A stretch of 64,000 bases of DNA from Monarcha castaneiventris obscurior (taxonomy: Eukaryota > Chordata > Aves > Passeriformes > Monarchidae): contig JAMPIT010000379.1 in assembly GCA_026261815.1 (NCBI GenBank), positions 10,118,001 through 10,182,000 on the forward strand. The letters are read 5' to 3'. Both the position numbers and the translations under genes were made by a program. Below the pieces are notes generated by a model. It did no database searches. It saw only the letters and a program-made list of their open reading frames with translations, and was not told the DNA's origin. Within the stretch, counting starts at the first letter, position 1. Each line of letters opens with the position of its first letter. Below are positions 1 through 11,766 of this stretch, piece by piece.

Positions 1-3000
1 GTGATGCAGTAAATGTGCTATGCATGCTGAGCAATGCAGAAAGCATGAAGCAATCCCTCTGTCAGTGATCATTGCTCATCCGAGGCACAGAGTGCACTGT
101 GCCCTGTGAAAAGAGCTGTATGTGAGTGTGTAATGAGAGGCAATGTCATAAAAAGTGCACAGAAAGAGGTTTCATGAAAGCTGCACAGGGAATTCTAATC
201 AGCCTTTCTTGACTTTGAAGCGGAGTTGCCATCCACTCTATTCATTCTCACCTGGTTTTCTGTCCATTATAAGCTCCTGTAGATTTTCAAGTGAAAATAT
301 GCTGAATGTTTTTGGATGTAAGTGAAAAAACCTGTGTCACGAAGGATTTCTACACCTTTCATAGCACAGCATGGGAAAATAGCTGTACAAGTTTTTTGTG
401 TAATTCTTTCCTGGCAGAGTTCCATATTGGTACCTGCTAGAGGCAGAAAGTCTGAAAAAGTGGCTTATTGAATGGTAATAATATAAGGAAATTTGCTTGG
501 TGAATAAAAGCCTAATTGCCTAGAAGTTGAAACTTTTTTCCTCTAATGGCATGTTGGAAGGCTTTCTGGGTGGAGGGAAGTGAATTCTTTATCTTTTCAC
601 CTCCTGAAACATATATTGTAGTAGGCAGGATAACATCTGCCTTTCTCGTACAATGTTTTTTGCTTAGCACATTGAATTAAATCTGTTGATCAATAACTCA
701 CCGAGTTCAATAGATATATTTGATCTTTATCCTTTGGCTGAGGTGCTAAATGTAAACTCCTTTTACTGATAATAGCACAATGAATGCAGATAATCTTCTA
801 TCTACTCTCTGATAGCTTATGCTATCTACTCTTAATCTGTGTGTGAGTAAAGCCTATATTACACATAACACCAGCAGTATGAAAAGATTTGAATGCTTTT
901 GAATCGCTTGTTTAAAAGTGCAGGATATATAATAAAAAATAAGGAATTTCTCCCTATAGTTCTAAAACTTTTATGACAGGCAATGTCATGTAAAACTTCT
1001 GGCCCTTATCCCCAAATATTGTCTGTGTGAGAATTCAGCTGAATCTGTTGGCGTATGGAAGTCAATAAAACATGGCATTACAACTCATTTTGTTGCTGGT
1101 TTGCTTTCCAGAGTTTTGTGAAAGACCCTCCCCAGAAGCCCCTCATAGGAAGACAGAATGGAAGTTTGGGCAAGGTAGCTTGAGCAGTTGTGATACTCAA
1201 TACCTACATCAAATTGTTATGAGATAACAAAAGTATATTTCATCTTCTTTTAAAATGTCTATGAACTTAGTAAATTCAAGTCCTTTCAAGGTCTTGTCTT
1301 TCTCAGAAAGACAGATATCAATGACAACACACAAAGGCTATTAAGGAACAGAGAACAGAGATGCTGCATAGAGACAGCCCCCAATAATCCATTTATATCC
1401 TGTAACTTCCCTCTTTTCCTCTGATTTCCTGATGATCCTGCCAGCCCTTAAGTCTCCATCCTGTTCTCTCATGGCTTCCCATGCCAAAGTCCCAGTAGTC
1501 ACTATATCATTTTTCTTCTAAGATTTCTTTAAAGCTTATTTTTTCTGTGATACCTGCTAAGCAATCAACACTGCTGGCTGCTGCTGGCGGCTTGTGCGGT
1601 GTAGAAGCATGGTCATCTTGGTTTTTAGCTCTGTAAGCACCTGAGTTTTCAGTTTTATAAATTAATTTATTTGAAAAAAAAGGAAAAAACCTCACAGCTT
1701 TCTAAGTGCTCTGAACAAAGACAAAACAAAACTCAGTTTCTGTCTGAAAAAGGATTTTCAGGTGACTCCAGAAGGATAGTGATAAGAGAGGATTGTGTTC
1801 CCTGAAATTACCTTGATGTCTAAGAAAAACAAAATTAAACAAAGTATTTCAGAATGAAAAAAAGTGGGAAAAATGCAAAATTACAAACTGGCGCATTTTA
1901 ACTTGTTTTGAAGTTGTATTTCAGTTCTAGGGAGGCCAAGCCAATCTGATAAACTCAAAATAAAACTGTTTAAAATCAGTCTTTCCATATACTTTCCAGT
2001 GGGGAAAGTGCTCTAGGGAAAATTTGAGTCAGCTGGAGTTCATTGGTGCATTTTTGGTTATTCATCATTTATCTCATGTTTCCATTGTTATCTCTTTGAA
2101 GCAGAGCTCTCTATACATGGTTAGATAGCAGACAGAAAGATGGGGCATTGTTCTCTTACTGGGGCTTGTGTGCCTACCTAAAAAGAAACAAAGGACTGGG
2201 ATTTCCAACCCAGAGTCAGAAATGCTCTGTTTCAGGTCCTAATTTTTACACTGTGTTCAGTTTAGCTTGCTAGGGCATTACAATTTCCCATGCTGCATTA
2301 CTGAATTTGTCATTGCTCCCAACCAGCCCCAAGTGAGAGGCAACAGTTCTTCCTCCCAGCTGTATCACTGCATAAATTTCCAGGCATCCAAAAACAATCT
2401 CTGGTTTTGCAAGACAAGAGTTTTGCACCTATGCCACCAGGGGAAGCAAGAAGCCAAGAAACAAACAAGAGTACAAAACAGCATGGACAATGATCACTTT
2501 AGCAAGGCTTGTCCAAAGGCACTCAATTTACTTCTTATTACAGTAACAGTTTTTTCCTTCTCATATATTAATTATCAGACTTGCTCCTACATCCTCTTGT
2601 TTGCCTGATTATTCTGGTCCTGTAGGTCTCCTTGCCCATCTGGAGGTGGATTCTGGAGTCCCAGTTATGCTTCACTTTGTGCAGTCATTTACAATGATGA
2701 CACATGTCCCTGAGCTCTGCTCACAATATCATGGCACAAACGCAGAAGGCAAGGGTGGATTGCATTTCACATCTGTTGTCCAGATGTCTTGCAAGTCTCG
2801 TTGCCCCTTCTGAGGGACTAAGGTCAGATGTGATGGAGACATCCATGGCTTTGCCTGTAGTGCCGGTGAGGAAACCCCATCTCATTTGTCACACATGAAA
2901 TTCCCTGTCTGATTTCCACACTCACAGTGTGCCTGCGGCATCCTTTCCTCAGTGGTGGTGAAGGGCTGTTACTCACCCAGGGTGATAAAGTCACACGTGC

Positions 3001-4506
3001 CTAAGACCTTGAATGGGCCGCTCACAAATGGTGTACATGCAAAAAACTACTGCAGTTCTGCTAGCTTGTGGCTTAGCACACACCTCTGTCCTCACATCTT
3101 GTGTACGAGGCTGTCTCAAGATAAACAATCTCAGGATATGCTTAGTCCTGCAGAAAAATCCCAGGGAGACATGCTATTAATGCTGCATCTCTACCTTCCA
3201 GTTCTTTCATTACTGAAAACATTTCCAGTGAGAGACAAACTGGTGAAAAGATAAATTGTTGCACCTGTGGGTGTCCCAGAAGGTTTTTTTGCCCTCTAGA
3301 AAAATCCCTCTGCACTGTTTTGCATGTGTAATTACATTCTTTTCAGAGCAGGGACTGGAACTTTCCCTTTTCCACCCAGCAGAAGTCACCCTCTCCCCAT
3401 TTTCTTTTCCATGGGGACAATTAATATTTAATTAAGTGTATCCAAGGAAAGAGCTCCAAAAGAAGAAATTAAGAGAAACCTGTTTCAGATGGCCTAAACT
3501 GCTGACAAGGCTACTTTCCTGAGAGGTGGATAAGCCAAGTTCACATTCCAGTTCTGAGTCACACAGAGGGAATTTGAATGCATGGCAGAAGAGCAGAGTA
3601 ACTGTAGGAGAGTATAAATAGGTAAATTTCAGACATTGTGTCAAAGTAGGTTTTGATTAACTAAAGCCTTTCTCAGCAGTAATTAATGACAATTTTCAGG
3701 AAAAAGAAAAATAAAATTGAAAAAAAAAAGTAGTATTTGGGGGGGGGGAGGAAATAAAAGCCCTGTGTTTGAAAGAACATTTTTTCTTCCTTCAAGGTGT
3801 ATGTGACATTGGCTACCTCAGGAACTGAAATTTTGGAAAATAAATCAACATACTGGAAGTGGGAAGTAGAAGAATGATTTTCTGCTCCAGAATCCCCTGG
3901 GCAATATTTGAGTTCAAAGTGCTTCAGTCAAAAAGCAAGGTATCTGATATTTAATTAAGTGTAAAACCCTCATGACAAATAATCTTCCAAGTCTGATCTG
4001 GAAAGGCCAGTTATCCCAATCAAAATAGACCATGTAAGTGTGCAGGACTTTGAGAATGATATTAACTTAAAGCAATTCAAAATTTTTAATTTGATTCTTG
4101 TCAGGAAAATTACAAATGTGCAATTTTAAAAAAAGTTGACCAAATGAGGTAGTGGTCAAAGTTTAATTAGAAATTATGAACCTGCTCAGTTTTTGATGAC
4201 AATAACCAAAATTTTGTAGACTAGAAAAAAAAATGGAAAAAGAACTGAGAAACCTCAGAAAATTTGATGTAAGTAGAACAGCTTTATTGAATACATGTTT
4301 AATTCCAGTCCTAGCCAGAGATTCCATCACTCATCCTGGAATGAATCAGTGTGTCAGCATCACAGAAGCAAACCTAAGGGGAGGAAGATGTTAGGAGTCA
4401 TCCCCACACCTGATGTTGCAAAACATAAACCCTTGCTGCATTAATAATGCTATTCCATAGAAATAATAGTCAACCCTTTCTTAAAAAAATTTGGTTTTGT
4501 GTTTGT
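1..4506. other. Unique non-coding stretch, no gene seen
   Basis: AT-leaning single-copy-looking DNA. Open frames are short and on both strands, and none shows a recognisable domain. The only simple-sequence features are a short A-run and G-run around 3720-3750. I recognise no interspersed repeat here, though old diverged repeats could be missed by eye. Confidence 0.6.
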
Positions 4507-4511
4507 ACATA

Positions 4512-4959
4512 TGTCCTGCTTTTGCCTGGAACAGAGTTCATTTTCTTCTTAGTAGCTGATACAGTGCTGTGTTTTTTGGGTTTAGTATGAGAACAGTGTT
4601 GATAACACCCTGATGTTTTGGCTGCTCCTAAGTGTTGGTTACCCTAAGACAAGAAATTTTCAGTGTCTCATGATTTGTTGGTGAGGAGTTGCACAAAAGT
4701 CCAGGAGGGAGCATGGCCAGGACAGCTGACCTGATCTGGCCAAATGTGTATCCCTTCCCACAGAACATCGTGCTCAGTGTATAAACTGGGGCAGTTACCT
4801 GGAAGGTGGATGGTCACTGCTAAGGGATGGTCTGGGCATTGATCAGCGTGTGGTGAGCAGCTGTGTTGGGCACCCCTTGTTTCTCTTGGGTTCTGTTACT
4901 CTCACCCTCTCCTTACCATTTCTAGTATTGTATTGTACTACTACTACTACTACTACTAC

Positions 4960-4994
<35 letters not shown>

Positions 4995-5140
4995 TTTGTT
5001 CAATTATTAAATTGTTCTTATCTCAGTCCACAAGTTTTATCTTTTCTTTCTCATTCTCCACCCCACTGGCATCAGGGGTGGGAGGCAGTGGGGGAGCAGC
5101 TGCATGGTACTTAGTTTCTGGCTGGGATTAAATCACAAAA
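4512..5140 (+). mobile_element. Solo LTR of an avian endogenous retrovirus
   Basis: This is a 629-bp stand-alone LTR. It starts TGTCCTGCTTTTG and ends in a diverged form of the TTAAACCAC-type terminus seen in the other two members of this family in the window (37768 and 53140, both reversed). It is flanked by a perfect 5-bp target duplication, ACATA, at 4507-4511 and 5141-5145, which fixes both ends. The last two bases have decayed from CA to AA. A TATA-like ATAAACTGG lies near 4780 and an ATTAAA-type polyadenylation signal near 5006. No internal retroviral sequence lies beside it, so it is most simply the product of LTR-LTR recombination. A 5-bp duplication fits ERVL-type integration, but the class assignment is inference. 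Confidence 0.85.
4936..4992 (+). repeat. Compound microsatellite (ACT)n(ATT)n inside the LTR
   Basis: About eight ACT units pass into about ten ATT units without interruption. It lies in the 3' third of the LTR just ahead of the ATTAAA region, so it probably grew from a short seed in the LTR. The uninterrupted units suggest length polymorphism between individuals. Confidence 0.9.
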
Positions 5141-5954
5141 ACATATGACCAAACAACTAAAGTAACTTTGGCAATTTTTCTTTTGTTCTAGGGTTTTACC
5201 CTTTAATAGAGATGGGAACACAATAATCATAACAGTGATGATAACAGGTGCCCAGGAAGGAGGTGGAACATGACAAGCTCATATGACTTTTTATCTACTG
5301 CTCTTCCTGCATCAGAGCTTTTTGAGCTCAGGGGATTTCCTGGGCATTCCAGTCTTGTTCTATTTAATAACTGGAAATGGTTCTCTCTTCAAAGTTGTGT
5401 CCAGGCTCTACTTATATCCACAGAAACTTCTTCCCTTTAGGAGTGCCACAGGCCTGCTACACACTGAGGGATGAATAACCTTCTTTTGATAGTTTCAAAC
5501 CTGGCTTTCACTAGCTTCCTTTAAGACCTGTAAAAACTGTACTTGGCCTCTGCCCTATCAGAAGAAATTTTGGGGGGAGGGGTGGCCACAAAAATAGGGA
5601 GATCTAGCTTGTGTTTTTAATATTTGCCTTTTTTCATCAGGAATTAGTTTCTACCGCAATGATTCTTTCACTCTGACTAGGGGTTATTTCAGAATACTAT
5701 ATAATTTTTTTGCTGTTGGACTTGACCTGATTTCTTCCAAATCTCATTTGACAGAAGAAAAAGGGGCACACTACATAATTCATTAGACACCAGAAGTACA
5801 TTAAAAATGTATTTAACAAGAACTAATCCCACCAGGAAATCAAATAACAACTTATTTCCTCAAAGTAGTCTTGGTGGAGCAGGCCTGTATTTAAACATTT
5901 GAGACTTTCTCTATATTAATTGGGGAAAAAATGATTCATCATGCTGCTTATGCT

Positions 5955-6046
5955 CAAAAAAGCCCCCCAAATAAAACAAAATACAAAACAAAACCAAACA
6001 AACCCAAACCAATGAAATAAAACAAACACAAAAACAAATCAAAAAG
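5955..6046 (+). repeat. A/C-rich low-complexity tract
   Basis: The tract is nearly free of G and T, built from irregular CAAAA, CAAAC and AAATAAAAC blocks. It has no fixed period and no recognisable retroelement body attached. Confidence 0.7.
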
Positions 6047-6620
6047 ACCCGCATACCCTGTGACAAGTTCAGCTGAACAGTAGGAACTTAATGAACCCAA
6101 ATAAACAGTGCTGTGCTCAAACTCAGAATACATGTACTTCCAGGCAGCGATCTAAAGAAAAACTAGTTTGTTGAATTATTTAGTGAACATGGCAGATCCT
6201 GGATAAAACCTTTCTACATCTGCTCAGCTCCAGATAAATGGGGTGTGTAGGTAACCAGTGCTTGGAGGTGAGTGCTTGTCCTCCTACAGAAAGAGGCCGT
6301 ACAGAGAAGTGGGTGTGTGGCAATTTCCCTGGTGCTTGTGGTTGAAGGGTGAGCTTGCTAAGGACAGAGGGCTTTCTTTGAGTTCCCACAGTGGAACAAC
6401 ACTGCCTTATGTCAGTGAAGATATTTATAGCAATTCACTGTATGCTTTGAGTAAAACTACCAGGAGATCTCCAGAACCCTTTTTAACATCAGCCAAACAT
6501 TAACTATTGATCACTGTGCTGTTTAGATCTCTTCCCTTTAACTCTTAGGATTTAGCAAGAAACATGCAACTGTATGAGACCTGGAATACAGTCACATGGA
6601 AGTTTTCAGAGAAAACATTT

Positions 6621-6667
6621 CTTGTTTCTTCTTTTTCTTTCTTTCTTTTTTTTTTTTTTTTTTTTTT
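6621..6667 (+). repeat. Pyrimidine tract ending in a 22-T run
   Basis: A CTTT-rich segment passes into an unbroken T-run at 6646-6667. It could be the reversed A-tail of an old retroposon, but no body is recognisable beside it. Confidence 0.8.
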
Positions 6668-7062
6668 AACTTCTATTTCTGTCAAGAAATGTCAGTATGG
6701 AAGAAATCAAAACATCCTGTAGAATTGTGCCAGTTTGCAGATCGGTTCAACAGAAGCAAGGCAATTTTCCCAGGGAAATTTTCTCTGTTTTCCTTCCCAT
6801 CTGACATGCCCTCCTCCACCCTGTCTAAAAGGCACTTGCCAAGCCCAGAGTCTGGCAGCCATCACCAAGAGCCTTGGAAAGGTTTCTTACAATGCAATAG
6901 GGTGTCTTCTATAGGTGAGAAGGGAAAGAGGTCAACAAGGATAACTTCATCCCTTTCAGAGAGAGTATGAAATAGATCTGGGATTTTTTCCTATGGTTTT
7001 TGAAAATGTTCAGGGGATTTTGACCTATTAATCTCATTTGTTAATGTGTGAAGCTTTTAGGT

Positions 7063-7095
7063 GGGGGTAGGTGGGTGAGAAGGGGGGAAGCTGGG
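7063..7095 (+). other. Potential G-quadruplex
   Basis: Four G-runs (GGGGG, GGG, GGGGGG, GGG) are separated by loops of 5, 6 and 5 bases, which meets the usual G3+N1-7 pattern. The surroundings are not GC-rich. Whether the structure forms is not known. Confidence 0.5.
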
Positions 7096-7736
7096 CCCTG
7101 AAGAAGGTGGGAGGAGAATGAGAAATTGATTCCTTATAGCATAGCAATTTGAAATCCTTAATGAATAAATGCTTTCTTTCCTGTCCCAAGAACTTGTCCT
7201 GCAGAACATAGTGCTCTGCAGGAGCAATAGTCTCAGATCAATGGCCTATGTAGGACAATGTACATTTTCAAATCCTAAACCAGATATTTAATTAGAAGGC
7301 ATTTCTGTTTCAATTGCCTTCCAGCATCCCATCAATACTCCTAACATTTCATCAATATTTCCTTTTCCATTCAGTCTGAGAAGTGCAGGCCTTTACAAAG
7401 AGTTATTTTGGCAATTAGGCAACTAAAGGAAATGACCAGAGCTGCAAAAGTGCTTAACCCTAACTCTTACCCATTAAAAGCAACGGTAGCTGCTACATAT
7501 TGCAAAATGAAGAAACCTTCACTTGTTGCCTTCATAGAAAAGGTCCCATCATTACTACCTATGATTAAGACAGGAGAAGAAATATATTCCACAGTGGGGA
7601 AAATATTAAAAAGACATGTGTTTCATGCAAAACAAAACTAAAAAATTATTAGCTTTCGGTTTTTCCTAGACCTGACATTTATTGTCTAGCATAATTTTAA
7701 ATATAAATTTGAAGTACAAAACCAGATTGCAATATT

Positions 7737-7756
7737 AAAAAAAAAAAAAAAAAAAA
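7737..7756 (+). repeat. Poly-A run, 20 bases
   Basis: Unbroken A-run in AT-rich sequence. No retroposon body or target duplication was recognised beside it. Confidence 0.85.
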
Positions 7757-8699
7757 CACCAGCAAAAAACAACCACCATGGAATAGAGTTCTAACTCTAG
7801 ATAAATTTAAATTCCAATTTTAATACATTTTAATCAGATGAAAACTGCAAGTAATCAAAACTATTTAGTATAAGTAACATTCAGGGTTTTTATTGTTTTC
7901 AACATCTATATTAAATGAGATAATACCAAGGAGTCCTTGTTTTTAAGGGATGCATCAAGTGTTGAGCCATTTCTTTCCATGAACAATTTTCCCATGATCA
8001 GATTTGCACTGAAATTTGATCATTTCCTATCGAAAGCTTATTCATTTGGAAGCACTTTGTCACTACTGAGGCTAATTATTCAGTGTAAGATAAGAGAGTT
8101 GAGTGTCTTGCTTTGTAACAGATATGTTTTTAAGATGTACTAAAAACATTGTTTAGCTCACAGCCAGATGCCACATTTCTCTTACCACTTGTAAATCTTT
8201 TATGTAGATGGCACAACTGAAACAAAAGTACTCTTTGTGGAATTTTTCTTTTTTTAGTTTAGCCTGTTTCCATTTCATTTTCCCCATAAATGTGTATATT
8301 CTGTTCTGAAGCTGCAGTTCTGGGTCAAAGAATTGGTGGTTGTAACTCTACATGTTATTATGAAGTTAGCCAAGACTATGACATATGTTGGTTTTTAAAA
8401 AAGAAGAAAGGGGTACCTGTGCATTTGAGATGTGATGGAGAGAACATTAAGAAGATGTGAATATAGCCTTACACTATATTCAGGCTTGGTCAGACATAAA
8501 TTTTCAAATGAACTACATTTATTGGCTGTAGTTTCACATTTTAATGTGAATTATGTAATGAAGATATATTCATGATCCATTTTATTGAATTATATAATGA
8601 AGATTCAAATCTTGTTAACCAAATTCCATCTTGGTCCCCATCCCTATCTGGTGAGTCTGTGTCTTCAGGGTCACCTTATTAATAGACTGGAACTTGACT

Positions 8700-8775
8700 T
8701 ATGTTTCCAGTCATGCAAATAATTAGTACAACCACTGGTAATGAAACTATTAGAAGAAAACTAATTACCAGTTGA
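8700..8775. promoter_or_regulatory. Candidate conserved regulatory element (POU/homeobox-like)
   Basis: An octamer-like ATGCAAAT (8713-8720) runs directly into AATTAG, a POU-plus-homeodomain arrangement. A perfect 9-bp inverted repeat, ACTGGTAAT (8734-8742) and ATTACCAGT (8764-8772), follows with a 21-bp spacer, and a second TAATTA core lies at 8762-8767. AT-rich segments with such motifs are common among vertebrate conserved non-coding elements. Conservation itself cannot be seen from one sequence, so the call is tentative. Confidence 0.25.
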
Positions 8776-9434
8776 AGTATTTGCAGCAACAGAGCCCCAA
8801 ATCCTAAGATATATTGCTTAGTTTCCTCATTGTTATTCAGCCTCCTTTACTAACTTTGACCAAAAACATGGAGTTATTTTCAGCAATGAAGGGTAATAGG
8901 GTGTCAGCAAAATCCATATTTTCTTTCTCTTGGTCCCAATTTTTAGTTTTTAGCATGAATCACATCTGAAGCGTGATCCATCAGAATACCTGCAGTCTAG
9001 TCATGTCCCTGACCATTCAGTAGTCTGTTACATCCTCTTGCAGAAAGTCGTCTGATTTCTAATGGGCAACCACAACTCTTTCTGGGTCTGAGAAGCAGAG
9101 TAATTTCCTGATATGCTAAATGGGAGAGTCCAGAGAGAATTAGATATCCAAGACCAACTGCTATAACTCTAGAATAAATTTAAAATACTTCCATCAACAC
9201 CTACAAGAAATACCAATTTCCATAGCCCACCATTTGTACTTCATGTCCACTGTATTTTTTTCTTTTAAGTTTCAGAAGTTTGCTAGCTGACTGGCTGTGG
9301 CCGCCATAAGATATTCTGGAACACATAGGTTTGGGTTGTGATGAATCCTACTAGAGCAGTTTGGGATCATCCATTGTCTCAGAAACCTTTACTGTGCACA
9401 TCACATCTGAGATGCAATGCTTCATGAGTAAAAC

Positions 9435-9487
9435 AGAATCAAAGAAACACAGAATTATTAGGGTCAGAAAGGACTTTTGAAGATCAT
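9435..9487 (-). mobile_element. CR1 LINE, short 3'-end fragment
   Basis: Reversed, this reads as the last 50 or so bases of a CR1 element, with AGAATCAAAGAAACACAGAA as the decayed tail followed by the GG-TC-GAAAGGAC block typical of CR1 3' ends. It abuts a second CR1 3' end at 9487 in the same orientation. Confidence 0.7.
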
Positions 9488-10222
9488 CATAGAACCATAG
9501 AATGGCTTGGTTTGGAAGGAACATTCAAGGTGACACACTTCCAACCCCCCTGCCATGGGCAGGGACACCTTACACTAGACCAGATTGCTCAAATCCCCAT
9601 CCAACCTGGCCTTGAACACTTTCAGGGATGGGGTTATTTCCACCACTTATTTGGGAAAACTGTTCCACTACTTCACCACCCTCAGAATAAAGAATTTTTA
9701 CCAAATGTGTAGCATAAGCCTACTTTCTTTCAGTTTAAAACCAAAGCCCTTGTCCTATCATTACATGCCCTTGTAATGTCCCTCTCCATCTTTCCGCAAG
9801 GCTCCCTTCAGGTACTGAAAGGTGAAAATTAGGTCACCCCCAAGTCTTGTCTTTTCCAGGCTGAAATATTCCATCTGTCTCAGCCTTTCCTCATAGGAGA
9901 AGTTCTCCATCCCTCTAATCATCTTGGGGGCCTCCTCTAGACTTGCTCCAAAAGGTCCATGTCCTTCCTGTGCTGGGACCCCAGAGCTGGATGCAGTACT
10001 CCAGGTGGGGTCTCACCAGAGCAGAGAAGAGGGGCAGAATTCCCCCTCTCACCCTGCTGCCCACACTGCTTTGGATGCAGCCCAGGATACACTTGGCTCT
10101 CTGGGCTGTGAGTGCACGTGGCTGGGTCATGTCCAGTCTCCCACCCACCAGCACCCCCAAGTCCTTCTCAGCAGGGCTGCTCTGATCTGTTCATCCTCAG
10201 CTTGTGTTGATACCAGTCCTCC
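9487..10222 (-). mobile_element. CR1 LINE, 5'-truncated copy
   Basis: The plus strand begins ATCATAGAACCATAGAATGG, the reverse of the CR1 3' tail. The CR1 3' untranslated region follows, then the reverse-transcriptase end at 9915-10160. The copy stops near 10222, so about 730 bp of an element normally over 4 kb remains. Such 5' truncation is the usual outcome of CR1 insertion. CR1 is the dominant LINE of birds and needs its own reverse transcriptase to move; this copy is dead. Confidence 0.9.
9915..10160 (-). pseudogene. CR1 ORF2 remnant, C-terminal region
   Basis: This is an 81-codon open remnant of the CR1 reverse-transcriptase/endonuclease protein. It carries the family's C-terminal motifs in order: LTAQRAKCILGCI near residues 17-29, then ILPLFSALVRPHLEYCIQ near residues 41-58, and LWGPS. 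In intact CR1 elements this region lies after the polymerase palm motifs. The endonuclease and palm motifs are absent because the element is 5'-truncated, and a stop follows soon after residue 80. It is not expected to be expressed or functional. The surviving openness is incidental. Confidence 0.85.
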
Positions 10223-10225
10223 AGT

Positions 10226-10560
10226 TCAGCTCCCCAGTTCAAACAGGGTCACCTAACAGCAGGTTGCCCAGGACTGTGCCCAACCATGTCTCCAAGGATG
10301 GAGACTCAAAAACTTCCTTGGGTAACCTGTGCCAGATTTTGACAACCCTTATGGTAAAAAATTGTTTTCTTGTGTGCAGTTGGAATATCATGTGTTCTAA
10401 TTTGTGTCTGTTACCTCTTGTCCCATCAGTAGTCACTACTAAGAATAGTCTGGCTTCCTCACCTTCATTGACTCCCATCAGGTGTTTCTAATCAATACAC
10501 ATTGATCACGTGCCTTTAAGTCTTCTCTTAGCTGAGGAGTCCTGTCTCTTTCAACCTCTC
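10226..10560 (-). mobile_element. CR1 LINE fragment of another subfamily
   Basis: The orientation matches its neighbour but the subfamily differs. Reversed, 10239-10478 still reads through a decayed CR1 ORF2 C-terminus (QFFTIRVVKIWHRLPKEV, then SPSLETW), the segment just downstream of the part kept in the neighbouring copy. No 3' tail is seen at its 3' side, so it is broken at both ends. The abrupt junction at 10222-10226 suggests either one insertion into another or a deletion joining two copies. Confidence 0.8.
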
Positions 10561-11761
10561 CTCACACGGAAAAAGGAAGGAAATTGTCAACCTATCAACT
10601 GAAAAATTTTGGAAGGTTTTCCTAAATAAGAAATGTGAGACATTAATCTTGATCTAGTATTCATAAGATATGCAATTTCAGTTCAGTATGCAAGTGCCAG
10701 ATTAAATCATTAACAGGGCATTAATTTGGCAGTTATTGTCATGAAGCTCATTAGAGCACCACGTTGTACATCTGGAGATTTCACATGTGTTTTGCCCAGG
10801 CTGGATGCTTAAAAGCACAGCAGTGGCAGAGCAATGCCATGGTTACTGTTCATGTGTGCGTCAACAACTTGCACCGTGTCTGGATTTTCCAGGCTGTTTT
10901 GATCAAAAGCTATTGAAAAAGACATGAAGGTGGTGCAAGGAATAACTGTTGGGAGAATCTGCCACGGTCTTGCCCTCGGTGGGAAGGTGTTTGTAGTGAG
11001 AATTACACAATGTGGGATATCGCTCATCACTAGCGCAGAAACCAAAGGAAGAAGGTGCTAACATCTATCATGGAACACTAAGGTAGGCTGTAGCTGAAAG
11101 TGGGCATTGATTTGCCTTGCCAAAGAAAACTCTTTCTCCACAGTTTCTCAATATAGTTGTCAGAAGTGACATTTGCTACAATATTACATAATTTTTGATG
11201 CCTTGTTTTGTGAATCATTTGCTGGGCAATGGACAAACTTGTGTTGCTTGGCTTGTAGATGGCATTAATTTCCAAAAGTTCAGTTAATAGTTTTGGTCCC
11301 AATTCTAAGGTTTTTTTCCTCCTATAGCTGGTGATATTTCTCATTAAACTACACTACCAGTGTTCAGGAAGCTGCCACAACTGACAGAATTGTCTTTCTG
11401 GAGACATCATGATACCCTACTTGACAAATGTGCTGCATTCCTCTGCTCTGTGTTTGCTTATTTTGATAACACCTTTAAAGGCTCAGGTACTGACATTCCC
11501 TAACCTGGCAATATATTATGATCATATCCCTAAATCTTGGATCTCTCTCAACCTGCAGAAGGTAAGTGGTTGTTCAAATTGTTTGTGTGCCCGTTCTTTG
11601 TCAGTGTTGTTTGTGGCACTGCAAAGCCTGTGCGCACCTGTCCCTGATCAGGACACTTACTGCACTAAGGACTGCACAAACCCCAAACAGCAAGGTGGTC
11701 TGTGACTCTGAATCCCATAGATCACAAAGGTACCAACCTCTCTTCATCCTGGAGAAGTTTA
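10561..11761. other. Unique non-coding stretch
   Basis: AT-leaning sequence with short open frames only (longest about 98 codons at 11409-11705). No domain or repeat recognised. Confidence 0.55.
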
Positions 11762-11766
11762 CCCTC

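Larger units (their letters stand above)
5146..9434. other. Unique non-coding stretch with simple-sequence runs
   Basis: No gene seen. It contains an A/C-rich CAAAA-like tract (5955-6046), a pyrimidine tract ending in a 22-T run (6621-6667), a G-rich segment (7063-7095), a 20-A run (7737-7756), and an AT-rich homeobox-like element near 8700-8775, listed separately. A 77-codon open frame at 7408-7641 has no supporting features. Confidence 0.55.

Noticed and set aside
7408..7641. 77-codon lysine-rich open frame
   Set aside because: No splice or promoter context and no family resemblance; compatible with chance in A-rich DNA.
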